A stretch of 36,676 nt of DNA, taken from a virus. The position numbers were made by a program, and so were the translations under genes. Location: the IMG/VR virus record IMGVR_UViG_3300015265_000212, positions 1 through 36,676 of that record; one strand, written 5' to 3'. The notes under the pieces are model-generated. The model ran no database searches and had not been told where the DNA came from. It saw only the letters and a program-made list of their open reading frames with translations. Below, piece by piece: positions 23,220 through 31,275 of the stretch (positions are counted from its first letter, which is position 1; the number at the start of each line of letters is the position of its first letter).

Positions 23220-25948
23220 CGCTCATTCGTTTGTTTGAATCGCCGTTCGCGCCGGTGGCGCCGCTGGTGTTCGAGGCTGAGAGCCTGGCGCACTGGCTGC
23301 TGGAGCATTACGGTGACGCGCCGCGCGTGACTGTACAAATATTTGCCGGTGAGCCATCTAGCTCTACCGAGATCAGCCATGATGCCGAGGCCATATTGGC
23401 GAACGACTGCGCCGAGTACGTGGTGCTGCAGTCGCCAGGTATTCCGGCCGCGTGGATACCGTACGTGATCGCTGCCGTGATGGCGGTAGCCGCCTACGTG
23501 CTGATGCCGAAGCCGGTAATGCCGGGCAACGTCAATCGCACGCAGCAAAGTCCGAACAACTCGCTGGGCCAGCGCGAGAACAAGGTGCGGCTGATGGAGC
23601 GTGTGGAGGATATCTATGGCACGGTGCTGTCAATCCCGTCGCTGATGATGCCGACGTACACCAAGTACATCGGCCACCGCAAATTCGAGTATGGCTATTA
23701 CTGCGTGGGGCGCGGCTATTACGACATTGACGAGGTGCAGGATGGTGATACGCTGATTGCCGACATTCGTGGCGCCAGTGCGGCATTTTATGACCCGTTC
23801 ACTTCGCCCAATAGTGGCTCCCCAGTGTTGCAGATCGGTGATGCCATCATCGATGGCATTGTCTCGGCGCGGCGTGCAATCGAGGTGGATGGCATTACGC
23901 TCAAGGCGTTGAACCAAGTGCAGCTTCCGGCCACAGGCATCTATACGTTTGACCATGGCAACCGACTGACGCAACTGAACAAGGAGCCTAACTTCAATGC
24001 GGTAGCGGCGCTGGGCGACGTACTGACGATCAGCGGTGCGGCCAAGGTCGTGACGACCTCGGGCAGTGCAAGTTTTACAGCCGCCACGAAAACGCTGCGC
24101 GATTCAGCCGGTGCGGCGCTGTTCGCTGCCATCGCTGTGGGCGACGTGGTGACGGTAGGTGGTACCGCCTCCAATAACGGCCCGCGCACCGTGACGGCAA
24201 AGCCTAACACGGGGACGCTGGTTGTGGCGGGGCCGGTGGTCGACGAAGAATCGATCACCGCCAGCTTTGCAGCGGCGCGCGACTATAGCGGCAGCTACGA
24301 GATCAGCGCCATTGACGATGGCTATGTCGAACTGCTGGGCGTAGCCTGGCCGGCCGACTACACTGCCAGCGGCGTGCGCGTGCAGCTGGCCGACGTCAGC
24401 GACTATACGGACTGGGTGACGCTGCCAGGCAAGGATCGCACCGAGGTCTGGTGCAATGTCGTGGCGCCGACTGGCATGTTCCGCGACGATGGCGGCAAGA
24501 CGGCGACGACGGTGACGTTTGCCATCGAGATCGAGAAGCTGACAGCAGCTCTGGTACCCACCGGCACAGTGGAAGTTGTTTCGGGCAGCTTGACTGGCGC
24601 GGTTCAGGACGAGCGCGCCGAGACCATCGAGCGGCGTACGGCCTGGACCGGTCCAGCCAGGGTGCGCATGCGGCGCGTGAGCCAATACGACTATGCGTTC
24701 AAGGGCACCATCGTCGACGAAATCAAGTGGCAGGACGTGTATGCCGTTTCGCCGGTCGACAGGGCCGAGTTCGGTAATAAGACGACGGTGCACACGGTCA
24801 CCCAGGCAACCGCGCGCGCTACCACGATGAAGACGCGGCAGCTGAACTGCTTGGCCTCGCGCCGCTTGCCGCTCTATGACGGCGTGGCGTTCTCCGGCGC
24901 CTTCGATGCGGACGGGCGCCACGTGGCCGGCAGCATCGCCGCCACCTCGCGCCTGGTCGACATCATCGCGGCGGTGGCGCTCGATCCCATGATCGGCCGG
25001 CGCGACCTGGCCAGCGAAGTGGACATGCGGCAGATCTGGTCGGTGCAGCAGCAGCTCGATACTTGGCGGCCGGATGTGGGGCAGTTTAATTTTACGCTGG
25101 ACTCTGACAACACCAGTTTCGAGGAAACCGTGATCATGATCGCCAACGCAGGCTTTTGCATCGCTTACCGGCAGAACGGCAAAATCCGCCTGGCGCTCGA
25201 TCGGGCCCAGCCGGTCAGCACGGCGCTGTTCACGCATCGCAATAAGAAGCCGCGCTCGGAGACGATCACCAGGGCGTTCGCCAACGATGCCGATTATGAC
25301 GCCGTCGAATTCGTGTACGTCGACCCGGACTCGCTGCAGTCGGAAACGATTACCCTGCCGCTTGATGGCAGCCACACCAAGGCCAAGAAATTCGAGATCC
25401 CCGGCATCCGCAGCTTCGCGCAGGCCTGGCTGCGGGCCAATCGAGAGTACCAGAAACTGCTTGGCCAGCGTATCACCATCGAAACCAGCACCACCAGCGA
25501 TGCGCGGGCCCTGCTGCCGAACGCCCGCGTTGATATTGTCGATAACACGCGTTTCAAATCGTATGACGGCGAGGTAGTGGGGCAGGCCGGGATGGAACTG
25601 ACCTTGAGCCAGGACGTGACTTTCGCGCCGGGACTGCCGCACAGCATCGTGTTGATGCGTCGCGATGGCAGCCTGCAGAGCATTGTTTGCCACGCCGGCA
25701 GCGCGGCTAACCGGGTGGTGCTGCAGGCGCTGCCCAGTGAGGCCCTGGTGACTTCGTATGGACGAGAAGGGGTGCGCACCATCTACAGCTTCGCGGCTGA
25801 CAGCGCGCGGGGGGCGATGGCGTACCTGGTGCAGGAAATTGATTTGTCGGATGCGCAGTATCCGATCATCAGGGCGATCAATTACAGCGCCGATTATTAC
25901 CAGATGGATTACGCCGCCATCCCGGCAAAAGATTCGATCATCAATTAA
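23216..25948 (+). CDS. Tail tip/host-specificity protein J with N-terminal gpI-like part, 910 aa
   Basis: Residues about 1-75 look like a small ubiquitin/MoaD-like domain and 76-100 contain a hydrophobic segment (IPYVIAAVMAVAAYVLM), matching lambda gpI. No separate I gene exists, so this seems an I-J fusion. Residues about 110-900 are the TipJ-like part (ENKVRLMERVEDIYGTVLSI; later TWRPDVGQFNFTLDSDNTSF and SFEETVIMIANAGFCI). The protein forms the tail tip through which DNA passes and contributes to host recognition. The lambda J C-terminal receptor-binding region seems absent, so binding is probably done by the next gene. Coupled to K by ATGA. Confidence 0.82.
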   Translation: MTLIRLFESPFAPVAPLVFEAESLAHWLLEHYGDAPRVTVQIFAGEPSSSTEISHDAEAILANDCAEYVVLQSPGIPAAWIPYVIAAVMAVAAYVLMPKPVMPGNVNRTQQSPNNSLGQRENKVRLMERVEDIYGTVLSIPSLMMPTYTKYIGHRKFEYGYYCVGRGYYDIDEVQDGDTLIADIRGASAAFYDPFTSPNSGSPVLQIGDAIIDGIVSARRAIEVDGITLKALNQVQLPATGIYTFDHGNRLTQLNKEPNFNAVAALGDVLTISGAAKVVTTSGSASFTAATKTLRDSAGAALFAAIAVGDVVTVGGTASNNGPRTVTAKPNTGTLVVAGPVVDEESITASFAAARDYSGSYEISAIDDGYVELLGVAWPADYTASGVRVQLADVSDYTDWVTLPGKDRTEVWCNVVAPTGMFRDDGGKTATTVTFAIEIEKLTAALVPTGTVEVVSGSLTGAVQDERAETIERRTAWTGPARVRMRRVSQYDYAFKGTIVDEIKWQDVYAVSPVDRAEFGNKTTVHTVTQATARATTMKTRQLNCLASRRLPLYDGVAFSGAFDADGRHVAGSIAATSRLVDIIAAVALDPMIGRRDLASEVDMRQIWSVQQQLDTWRPDVGQFNFTLDSDNTSFEETVIMIANAGFCIAYRQNGKIRLALDRAQPVSTALFTHRNKKPRSETITRAFANDADYDAVEFVYVDPDSLQSETITLPLDGSHTKAKKFEIPGIRSFAQAWLRANREYQKLLGQRITIETSTTSDARALLPNARVDIVDNTRFKSYDGEVVGQAGMELTLSQDVTFAPGLPHSIVLMRRDGSLQSIVCHAGSAANRVVLQALPSEALVTSYGREGVRTIYSFAADSARGAMAYLVQEIDLSDAQYPIIRAINYSADYYQMDYAAIPAKDSIIN

Positions 25949-25969
25949 CCAGCATGCAAGCAACAGGGC

Positions 25970-25993
25970 GCTCTTCGGGGCGCTTTTTTTACG
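25970..25993 (+). terminator. Intrinsic terminator with UUCG tetraloop before the tailspike
   Basis: Stem GCGCTC/GGGCGC (one G-T pair) with TTCG loop and T7. It sits between the J-like gene and the tailspike Shine-Dalgarno (AGAAGG). Confidence 0.8.
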
Positions 25994-26013
25994 TCCCAAT
26001 AGAAGGTAAAAAA

Positions 26014-27873
26014 ATGTCATCAATTACGATCACAGACCTCAACAATGCGAAATCCGATGTCGATCATATTGCCGAGATCGCAACGTCAAGGGCGATAACT
26101 GCGACCGACCGGAAGGGGAATGTAAAGGACACCATCGCCGGAGCAGTCGCCAAGATCGCGGCATTCAACAGTCGTGGGGTATGGGGGGCCGCCACTGCGT
26201 ATGCAGTGAAGGATCTTGTTTCGAATGCCGGCACCTGGTACGTGGCCGTGGTTGCGCACACGTCCAGCGCGGCGTTTGCAACTGATGCGGCGGGCAAGTG
26301 GCGCGTGTACCAGGGCGTGACATTGGGCGATCTTGCCGCAATCGGTGGCGCGTCATTGGTTGGTATTAGGAGTGGACAGACACTGGGGGACATATTCCAG
26401 AACTTTTATGTTGCTACAGAATACGATGACATTGAAAAGATACTCGCCGACACTAGCGGCCCGGTCTGCATTTACCTTGCTGCAAAGCGATTTAAAGCGC
26501 CGTTGAAATCGCTGACATATAAACGCGACGGTATAGCCCTAATCGGAATGATGAGTCCTAGAAATTCACAAGACAACACCCGAATGGAAAATGGCTCTAT
26601 TGTTGAAGGTACTTTGTTTTTTCAAGGTTGCAATTCGGGAGTTCTTTGCGATATCGGGGTCGACCGGGGCTTATATGTAACTAATAACCTGTTTGCAGGT
26701 GTGCGTAGTGATGGATTGGTTGTGACTTCCATAGTTGATGGCGATACCTCACAGCCCCGAGAAATAAACGGATGGGTTATTTCCAATGTTAGTGGTTTGG
26801 TTCCAGTAAATACAGAACAAAACCCAAGTAAAGGCCACGCTATTCTAATAGAAGGTGTTAATGGAATAAATAGTAAAGTTGGCGATTTATCAGGAGACGG
26901 AGGTTCGTCGGCAGTTGCAATTAAATGCAAAAACATGAAAATAGGAAATGTAAAAGGTGTTCGCGGTTTTCCGTATAACATAGTCTTAAAGTCTAACACA
27001 TACGCGAATTTCAATGATATACAAACCGGTGTACTAACAAGCCGCGACGGCGGGGGTATTGCTATTGTGGCGGATGATGTAACGGTTGGTTATGGATTAG
27101 CACGCCTTGAAATCGAAGGGTATTTTGCAACAAATTGCCAATGGGGGCTTAGGACTGATAGCGCTTCGGGCCAACCTATCAGCGATGTTCATATTGGATT
27201 CGCATTCGGCAGAGGTATAACCGGCACGGGCTTGCACATAAAAGGTGCGAATACAAGCCGTATAACTGTGGATAATCATTCGTTCGAAGGTTGTCAAACC
27301 GGCGTGATAGTGAATGAAGGCGCGACCGGCGTTGATATTGGCGCAGGTAATGTTGTTGGAAGTAAGGCAAACGGATACTTTATAGACTCAGACAGTGTTA
27401 TCTCTGGCCATATTAAATCTACGTATAACACTGGTTGCGGCATTGTGACATATTCGCCTAATTTTTGCTGCGATTCGTTTAACGGCAATAATAATACAGG
27501 TGGGAATTACGGAGGCCCTTATGTGCCGTGTCCGATTGCTGCGTCTGAATTTTTCTTTGCTTATCTTTCAGCGGGTATGTTATCGCCATCACCGATAACA
27601 CTTTCCATTGGAGCTAAGTTTATTTTTTCATTTGTAAACGGTGACATTTCAAGAAGTGGCGGCGGTTCTATAAATTCTGGAACCGAACTTTGTATAATAC
27701 CTAGCGCAATACGACCAATATCCTCTAAATTTATTATGGTTGGGGTTTTGCTTGTTGGTGGCAGTTTTGATGTTCAACCTGCAACAATCAATAACGCAGA
27801 CGGTGTTGTAACATATCGCGGACAACCCGCAGCCACTATTTACCTCGGCGGGAACTCATTCGACAGACGTTAA
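26014..27873 (+). CDS. Tailspike/receptor-binding protein with beta-helix, 619 aa
   Basis: ATG at 26014 with AGAAGG upstream. Residues about 1-120 are high-GC-coded and include a carbohydrate-binding-like stretch (GVWGAATAYAVKDLVSNAGT, WYVAVVAHTS), typical of virion-attachment ends. From about residue 125 the DNA becomes clearly AT-richer, and the protein turns into a repetitive Asn/Gly/Ile-rich pattern (e.g. GLHIKGANTSRITVDNHSFE) expected of a right-handed parallel beta-helix. Such spikes bind or cleave surface polysaccharide. A catalytic set cannot be identified by eye. The composition change suggests that the receptor-binding part was acquired by recombination. Confidence 0.75.
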   Translation: MSSITITDLNNAKSDVDHIAEIATSRAITATDRKGNVKDTIAGAVAKIAAFNSRGVWGAATAYAVKDLVSNAGTWYVAVVAHTSSAAFATDAAGKWRVYQGVTLGDLAAIGGASLVGIRSGQTLGDIFQNFYVATEYDDIEKILADTSGPVCIYLAAKRFKAPLKSLTYKRDGIALIGMMSPRNSQDNTRMENGSIVEGTLFFQGCNSGVLCDIGVDRGLYVTNNLFAGVRSDGLVVTSIVDGDTSQPREINGWVISNVSGLVPVNTEQNPSKGHAILIEGVNGINSKVGDLSGDGGSSAVAIKCKNMKIGNVKGVRGFPYNIVLKSNTYANFNDIQTGVLTSRDGGGIAIVADDVTVGYGLARLEIEGYFATNCQWGLRTDSASGQPISDVHIGFAFGRGITGTGLHIKGANTSRITVDNHSFEGCQTGVIVNEGATGVDIGAGNVVGSKANGYFIDSDSVISGHIKSTYNTGCGIVTYSPNFCCDSFNGNNNTGGNYGGPYVPCPIAASEFFFAYLSAGMLSPSPITLSIGAKFIFSFVNGDISRSGGGSINSGTELCIIPSAIRPISSKFIMVGVLLVGGSFDVQPATINNADGVVTYRGQPAATIYLGGNSFDRR

Positions 27874-28167
27874 GTAAGTCCCCGGCCTAAAAAACCGGAG
27901 ATTTTTCCACATCGAACTTAAATAAAAAAATTCAACTTCTTCAATCTCCCTAGCAACCGATTTGCCGAAGCGCCCGATATCCCGCAAACAGGCGTTAACC
28001 TCGTTTACTTACCAATCAAAATCTATATCATTTTGGAAACTATCAGGTAGTGTCATGCGCGGCTTTACACCTTCGGACTACCAGTTAATTTCCGCGCTGC
28101 CATTTATTGGCTTTGCATTTCTACTCGATTAAATCACTCGCTTGACGGCGGGAACCGAAAGGAATTC
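27874..28167. other. AT-rich gap between tailspike and lysis genes
   Basis: 294 bases without a convincing longer gene. It holds a weak CCGG...CCGG hairpin with T-run just after the tailspike (27883-27910), a stretch of A/T-rich sequence and a possible 25-aa frame (28055-28132). It may be a recombination boundary. Confidence 0.5.
28055..28132 (+). CDS. Possible 25-aa peptide (MRGFTPSDYQ...)
   Basis: ATG at 28055 gives a 25-residue product with a hydrophobic centre (LISALPFIGFAFLL). Upstream AGGTAG is a poor ribosome site. It could be a real small membrane peptide of the lysis region or the remnant of a larger gene. Low confidence. Confidence 0.3.
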   Translation: MRGFTPSDYQLISALPFIGFAFLLD

Positions 28168-28533
28168 ATGACTGAACCCGCAACAATTACCGCCGCCGGC
28201 GGCGCGCTCGCGCTCGGCACCGTGACACTGAGTGGCTCGATTCTCGGGCTGGAATACGGAGTGCTGCTCGCTGGAATGTTTGGCGGCCTCGTCGCGCTAT
28301 CATTTATCGAGCCGACCACTCGCGCCAAAATGGTGACCTCTGTGATCACCAGCGCCCTCGTGGCCGGCTACGTCGGCCCCATCGCCCATGTCGGCGTGCT
28401 GGAGTATTTCCCTTGGACGGCAAAATCGGCGGAAATTGTGCGTTGGTTCTGCGCCTTCGCTGCCGGCGTCTCGGCGCAAACCATCGTGCCGCTCGGCCTG
28501 GGCTGGCTCAAAAAACGCGGAGGTGCACAGTGA
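28168..28533 (+). CDS. Putative holin, 121 aa, three membrane segments
   Basis: ATG at 28168 with AAAGGA upstream. Hydrophobic segments at about 10-30, 33-50 and 56-75, with a fourth weaker one near 95-110, and a basic C-terminus (LKKRGGAQ). Located first in a lysis cassette followed by another membrane protein, an endolysin and spanins. Role: forms holes in the inner membrane at lysis time. The next gene overlaps via GTGA. Confidence 0.65.
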   Translation: MTEPATITAAGGALALGTVTLSGSILGLEYGVLLAGMFGGLVALSFIEPTTRAKMVTSVITSALVAGYVGPIAHVGVLEYFPWTAKSAEIVRWFCAFAAGVSAQTIVPLGLGWLKKRGGAQ

Positions 28534-28793
28534 GTGCCATGCTTGCCTTGAACTGGCTGGCGGGGATCATCCTGCTGGCCCATGCCCTGTGCGTACTCAA
28601 CCGCATGCACCGCCGCAGCAATCACCTGTACCGCCTGTTCTACGTGCTGCTTGGCGTGGGCGCCATTGCCGTGGTCGCTGGCCCGCTATACGGCTACACG
28701 CAGCCGCCGCCGGGCGAAGTGCTGCTGAACGTGGGCATGACCGGTGTGGTCATGGTTGGATGGTTTGTTAAAAATAGAAGGGCGACACCATGA
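28530..28793 (+). CDS. Second small membrane protein of the lysis cassette, 87 aa
   Basis: GTG start at 28530 overlaps the preceding stop; the upstream open frame is a shadow. Three hydrophobic segments at about 4-21, 36-54 and 66-81 separated by a basic loop (NRMHRRSNHLYR). Could be the true class I-type holin, an antiholin or a second holin working with the upstream protein. It overlaps the endolysin start by ATGA. Confidence 0.6.
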   Translation: MSAMLALNWLAGIILLAHALCVLNRMHRRSNHLYRLFYVLLGVGAIAVVAGPLYGYTQPPPGEVLLNVGMTGVVMVGWFVKNRRATP

Positions 28794-29254
28794 ATTTGAC
28801 CAAGAATTTCACCCTGAGGGAACTGACGGACTCAGCCTGGGCAACGGCCAACCGCGTAGATAACACGCCGCCGGCCACCGTGCGGGCCGAGCTTCAGCGC
28901 ACGGCCGAGCTGCTGCAGCGCATCCGCAACTACCTGACAGCCTGCACTGGCGTTGATACGCCATTGAGCGGTATTAGCGGCTATCGCTCGATTCCGGTGA
29001 ATCGCGGCGTCGGCAGCAGCGACGGCAGCGATCACGTGCGCGGCATGGCAGCCGACTTCAAGGCGCGCGGCATGACGCCGTACCAGGTGTGCCAGGCGCT
29101 GTTGCCCAAGTTGGATGAGTTCGGCATCGGCCAGATCATCAACGAACTGACCTGGGTGCATGTCAGCACGAAAATGGTGGCCAGGCCGATCAATCGCATC
29201 ATCACCATCGACCGCTATGGTACGCGCGCAGGCATCCTGCAGGGGCGGCCTTGA
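28790..29254 (+). CDS. Endolysin, peptidase M15 family (M15_3-like), 154 aa
   Basis: ATG overlaps the previous stop. The zinc-binding pattern is visible: His82 and Asp89 in SDHVRGMAADF and His124 in LTWVHVS, as in M15 L,D/D,D-peptidases. No signal peptide or membrane segment, so it needs the holin for release. It would cut peptidoglycan cross-links. N-terminal MNLTKNFTLRELTDSAWATA is the typical start of these phage M15 proteins. Confidence 0.85.
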   Translation: MNLTKNFTLRELTDSAWATANRVDNTPPATVRAELQRTAELLQRIRNYLTACTGVDTPLSGISGYRSIPVNRGVGSSDGSDHVRGMAADFKARGMTPYQVCQALLPKLDEFGIGQIINELTWVHVSTKMVARPINRIITIDRYGTRAGILQGRP

Positions 29255-29646
29255 GCGCGCTGGGCACGCTGGCGGCCAGCGCCGTCAGCGGGATATGGAA
29301 GATGGCGACCGTCGCATTGGCCGTCGTGCTACTGGTGGTGGCGAGCGCCACCGGTACCGGCTGGTGGCTGGCCGCCTGCGACCGCGACGTGGCGCGCGCG
29401 GCGTTGGTGAAAGAGCAGGGAGCCAGTGCCGCGCTGCGCGCCTCGATCAACGAGCAGAACCGGGCTATCGACGGCATGGCCAAGGCCACCCTGGTGGCGC
29501 AGGAGCGCGGCGCGGCGGCGCAAGTGGCAGCCGCTGCCCAGGGAAAGAAGTACGACGCGGCCCTGGCGCAGATTGTGGGCGCGCGTGCTACTACGTGCGA
29601 CGAGGCGATGCCCGCCGTCAGGCTGCTGCTGGAGGGCATGCAATGA
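29251..29646 (+). CDS. Inner-membrane spanin, Rz-like, 131 aa
   Basis: TTG start at 29251, overlapping the endolysin stop. One N-terminal membrane segment (about 18-42, ATVALAVVLLVVASATGTGW) followed by an Ala/Gln-rich periplasmic coiled coil (ALVKEQGASAALRASINEQN). This is the Rz topology. It partners with the lipoprotein encoded next to disrupt the outer membrane. Confidence 0.75.
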   Translation: MSALGTLAASAVSGIWKMATVALAVVLLVVASATGTGWWLAACDRDVARAALVKEQGASAALRASINEQNRAIDGMAKATLVAQERGAAAQVAAAAQGKKYDAALAQIVGARATTCDEAMPAVRLLLEGMQ

Positions 29647-29936
29647 AAATCGTCAACTTGACCAAATTGGAAAGTTTGGCGGTAGCCGTGCTGCTGTCTG
29701 GCTGCGGCAGCACGCCACCAGCCCCGCAACGTGTCGAAATTCCAGTCTTTACACCATGTGTAAAGGCGGTGCCACAGCGGCCAGCCTACGAGTTCGACAA
29801 GCTGACGCCAGTTGCAACGGATGGCGAGATCGTCCTGGCGTTGGCGCGGGACTGGTCGCGCGGGCGGAAATATGATGTGGAGCTGGAAGCGGTAATTGCG
29901 GGCTGCGTTGCGCCAGAGGCAAAAACAGAGCGCTGA
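29643..29936 (+). CDS. Outer-membrane lipoprotein spanin, Rz1-like, 97 aa
   Basis: ATG at 29643 overlaps the Rz stop as ATGA. The signal peptide ends in lipobox LLSGC with lipidated Cys at residue 21, followed by a Pro-rich stretch (STPPAPQRVEIPVFTP) typical of o-spanins. Unlike lambda, Rz1 follows Rz instead of lying inside it. Together with Rz it completes the lysis cassette. Confidence 0.72.
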   Translation: MKIVNLTKLESLAVAVLLSGCGSTPPAPQRVEIPVFTPCVKAVPQRPAYEFDKLTPVATDGEIVLALARDWSRGRKYDVELEAVIAGCVAPEAKTER

Positions 29937-30005
29937 TTGTCGTTGCATCAACAGCGGCAATCAGCCTCGGCGCTGGCCAGGCCAGTGAGCCAAGTAGGCT
30001 CGTGC

Positions 30006-30020
30006 TACCTCGGGGAGGTA
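30006..30020. repeat. Small inverted repeat TACCTC-GGG-GAGGTA
   Basis: 6-bp inverted repeat with a 3-bp loop, between Rz1 and the methylase gene. There is no T-run, so it is not an intrinsic terminator. It may be an operator or a recombination boundary. Confidence 0.35.
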
Positions 30021-30050
30021 ATTCGACTCTAACATTTGGAGGTTCACATT

Positions 30051-30839
30051 TTGGCTTTTCCCATTATCCCCTGGATCGGCGGCAAACGACGCCTTGCTGA
30101 CCGCATCATTCCGCAGTTCCCACCTCACACCTGCTACGTCGAAGTCTTCGCCGGCGGCGCCGCGCTTTACTTCATGCGGCCGCCGGCGGAAGTCGAGGTG
30201 CTGAACGACGTCAACGGCGAGCTGATCAACCTGTATCGTGTTGTGAAGTGCCACCTGGAGGAATTCGTACGCCAGTTCAAGTGGGCGCTGTCGAGTCGCG
30301 AGGTGTTCAAGTGGCTGCAGGACACGCCGCCGCATACCCTGACGGATCTGCAGCGCGCGGCCCGCTTCTTCTACCTTCAGCAACATGCCTTCGGCGGCAA
30401 GGTCGACGGCCAGACGTGGGGCACCGCCACGACCGCGCCTCCGCTCAACCTGCTTCGCATCGAGGAAAATCTGTCGGCAGCACACCTTCGCCTGTCCGGC
30501 GCCTATATCGAGAACCTGGACTGGTACAAATGCATGGAGCGCTACGACCGGCCGCACACGCTGTTTTACCTGGACCCGCCGTACTGGGAAACGGCCGGGT
30601 ATGGCGTGGGATTTGAGTTCGAGCAATACGAGAAGATGGCTGAACTGATGGCGAGGTTGAAGGGTAAGGCCATTTTGAGCCTGAATGACCATCCGGACAT
30701 CCGGCGAGTGTTCGCACGTTTTCAGATGGACACGACCGGCATCCAGTACAACGTAGGCGGCGGCGGGAAGGCGGTTGAGCGGAAGGAGCTGATTATTTAT
30801 AGCTGGGATAGGGCGGCTGAGCCTGCCGGCCTGTTCTAG
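30051..30839 (+). CDS. DNA adenine N6-methyltransferase, D12 class (Dam-like), 262 aa
   Basis: The TTG at 30051 is preceded by GGAGG at 8 nt, so I prefer it to the earlier TTG at 30036. Motif X-like PWIGGKRRL (7-15), motif I EVFAGGAALY (31-40) for S-adenosylmethionine binding, and the catalytic motif IV DPPY (175-178) define the D12 class. Target sequence is not readable from the gene. It lies right after the lysis genes, as an accessory gene that could protect phage DNA from host restriction or alter host regulation. No cognate endonuclease is seen nearby. Confidence 0.88.
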   Translation: MAFPIIPWIGGKRRLADRIIPQFPPHTCYVEVFAGGAALYFMRPPAEVEVLNDVNGELINLYRVVKCHLEEFVRQFKWALSSREVFKWLQDTPPHTLTDLQRAARFFYLQQHAFGGKVDGQTWGTATTAPPLNLLRIEENLSAAHLRLSGAYIENLDWYKCMERYDRPHTLFYLDPPYWETAGYGVGFEFEQYEKMAELMARLKGKAILSLNDHPDIRRVFARFQMDTTGIQYNVGGGGKAVERKELIIYSWDRAAEPAGLF

Positions 30840-30864
30840 TAGTCTACCTTGCAGCATGCGGCTA

Positions 30865-30880
30865 GTGCAGACGTCTGCAC
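30865..30880. repeat. 16-bp palindrome GTGCAGACGTCTGCAC, copy 4
   Basis: Intergenic copy between the methylase gene and the zinc-ribbon gene. The dyad extends by CTA/TAG on each side to 22 bp (30862-30883), the longest of the four copies. Confidence 0.8.
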
Positions 30881-30952
30881 TAGTCAGCTAGATGGTTGTT
30901 TTCTTCGCATTCTGTCTGATGTGGCATCATGACGTTTTGCCAGAAGGAAATT

Positions 30953-31225
30953 ATGGAGATTTTGCTTTTTGTTTGGATCGGTAGCGCTGTGCTTTGCTGG
31001 ATCGTAGCGAACAGCAAAGCTAGGTTCGCGGGAGTCTGGTTTTTGCTTGGGCTGATATTTGGGCCACTGAGCCTGATTGCTGTGGCGGTGATGCCATCCG
31101 TTGAAGCGGACAAGACGGCTCCGTCACCCAAAACTCATGTTAAGTGTCCGGATTGCCGAGAACTCGTCATCAAGGATGCTCGGAAATGCAAACATTGCGG
31201 CTGTACGCTTATCCCACAAACATAG
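30953..31225 (+). CDS. Membrane protein with C-terminal zinc ribbon, 90 aa
   Basis: ATG at 30953 with AGAAGGAAATT before it; an earlier ATG at 30929 is weaker. Two hydrophobic segments (about 3-18 and 28-48) are followed by a four-cysteine zinc ribbon CPDC...CKHC near the C-terminus. Similar small proteins occur in bacteria and prophages, function unknown. AT-richer than the structural genes, so it looks like a recently acquired accessory gene (moron). Confidence 0.65.
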   Translation: MEILLFVWIGSAVLCWIVANSKARFAGVWFLLGLIFGPLSLIAVAVMPSVEADKTAPSPKTHVKCPDCRELVIKDARKCKHCGCTLIPQT

Positions 31226-31275
31226 AAATAAGGTGGTGTGGAGATCTGGTTGACTTTAGTAATGCAACTTAGTTT

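Noticed and set aside
24104-26023. 639-aa open frame on the minus strand opposite the J-like gene
   Set aside because: High-GC third-position shadow of a well-supported tail gene; no ribosome site or recognisable domain.
30006-30020. Hairpin after Rz1 as terminator of the lysis operon
   Set aside because: No T-run on either side; listed only as an inverted repeat.
30880-31131. 83-aa minus-strand frame opposite the zinc-ribbon gene
   Set aside because: The plus-strand gene has a clear ribosome site and two cysteine pairs; the minus frame has neither.
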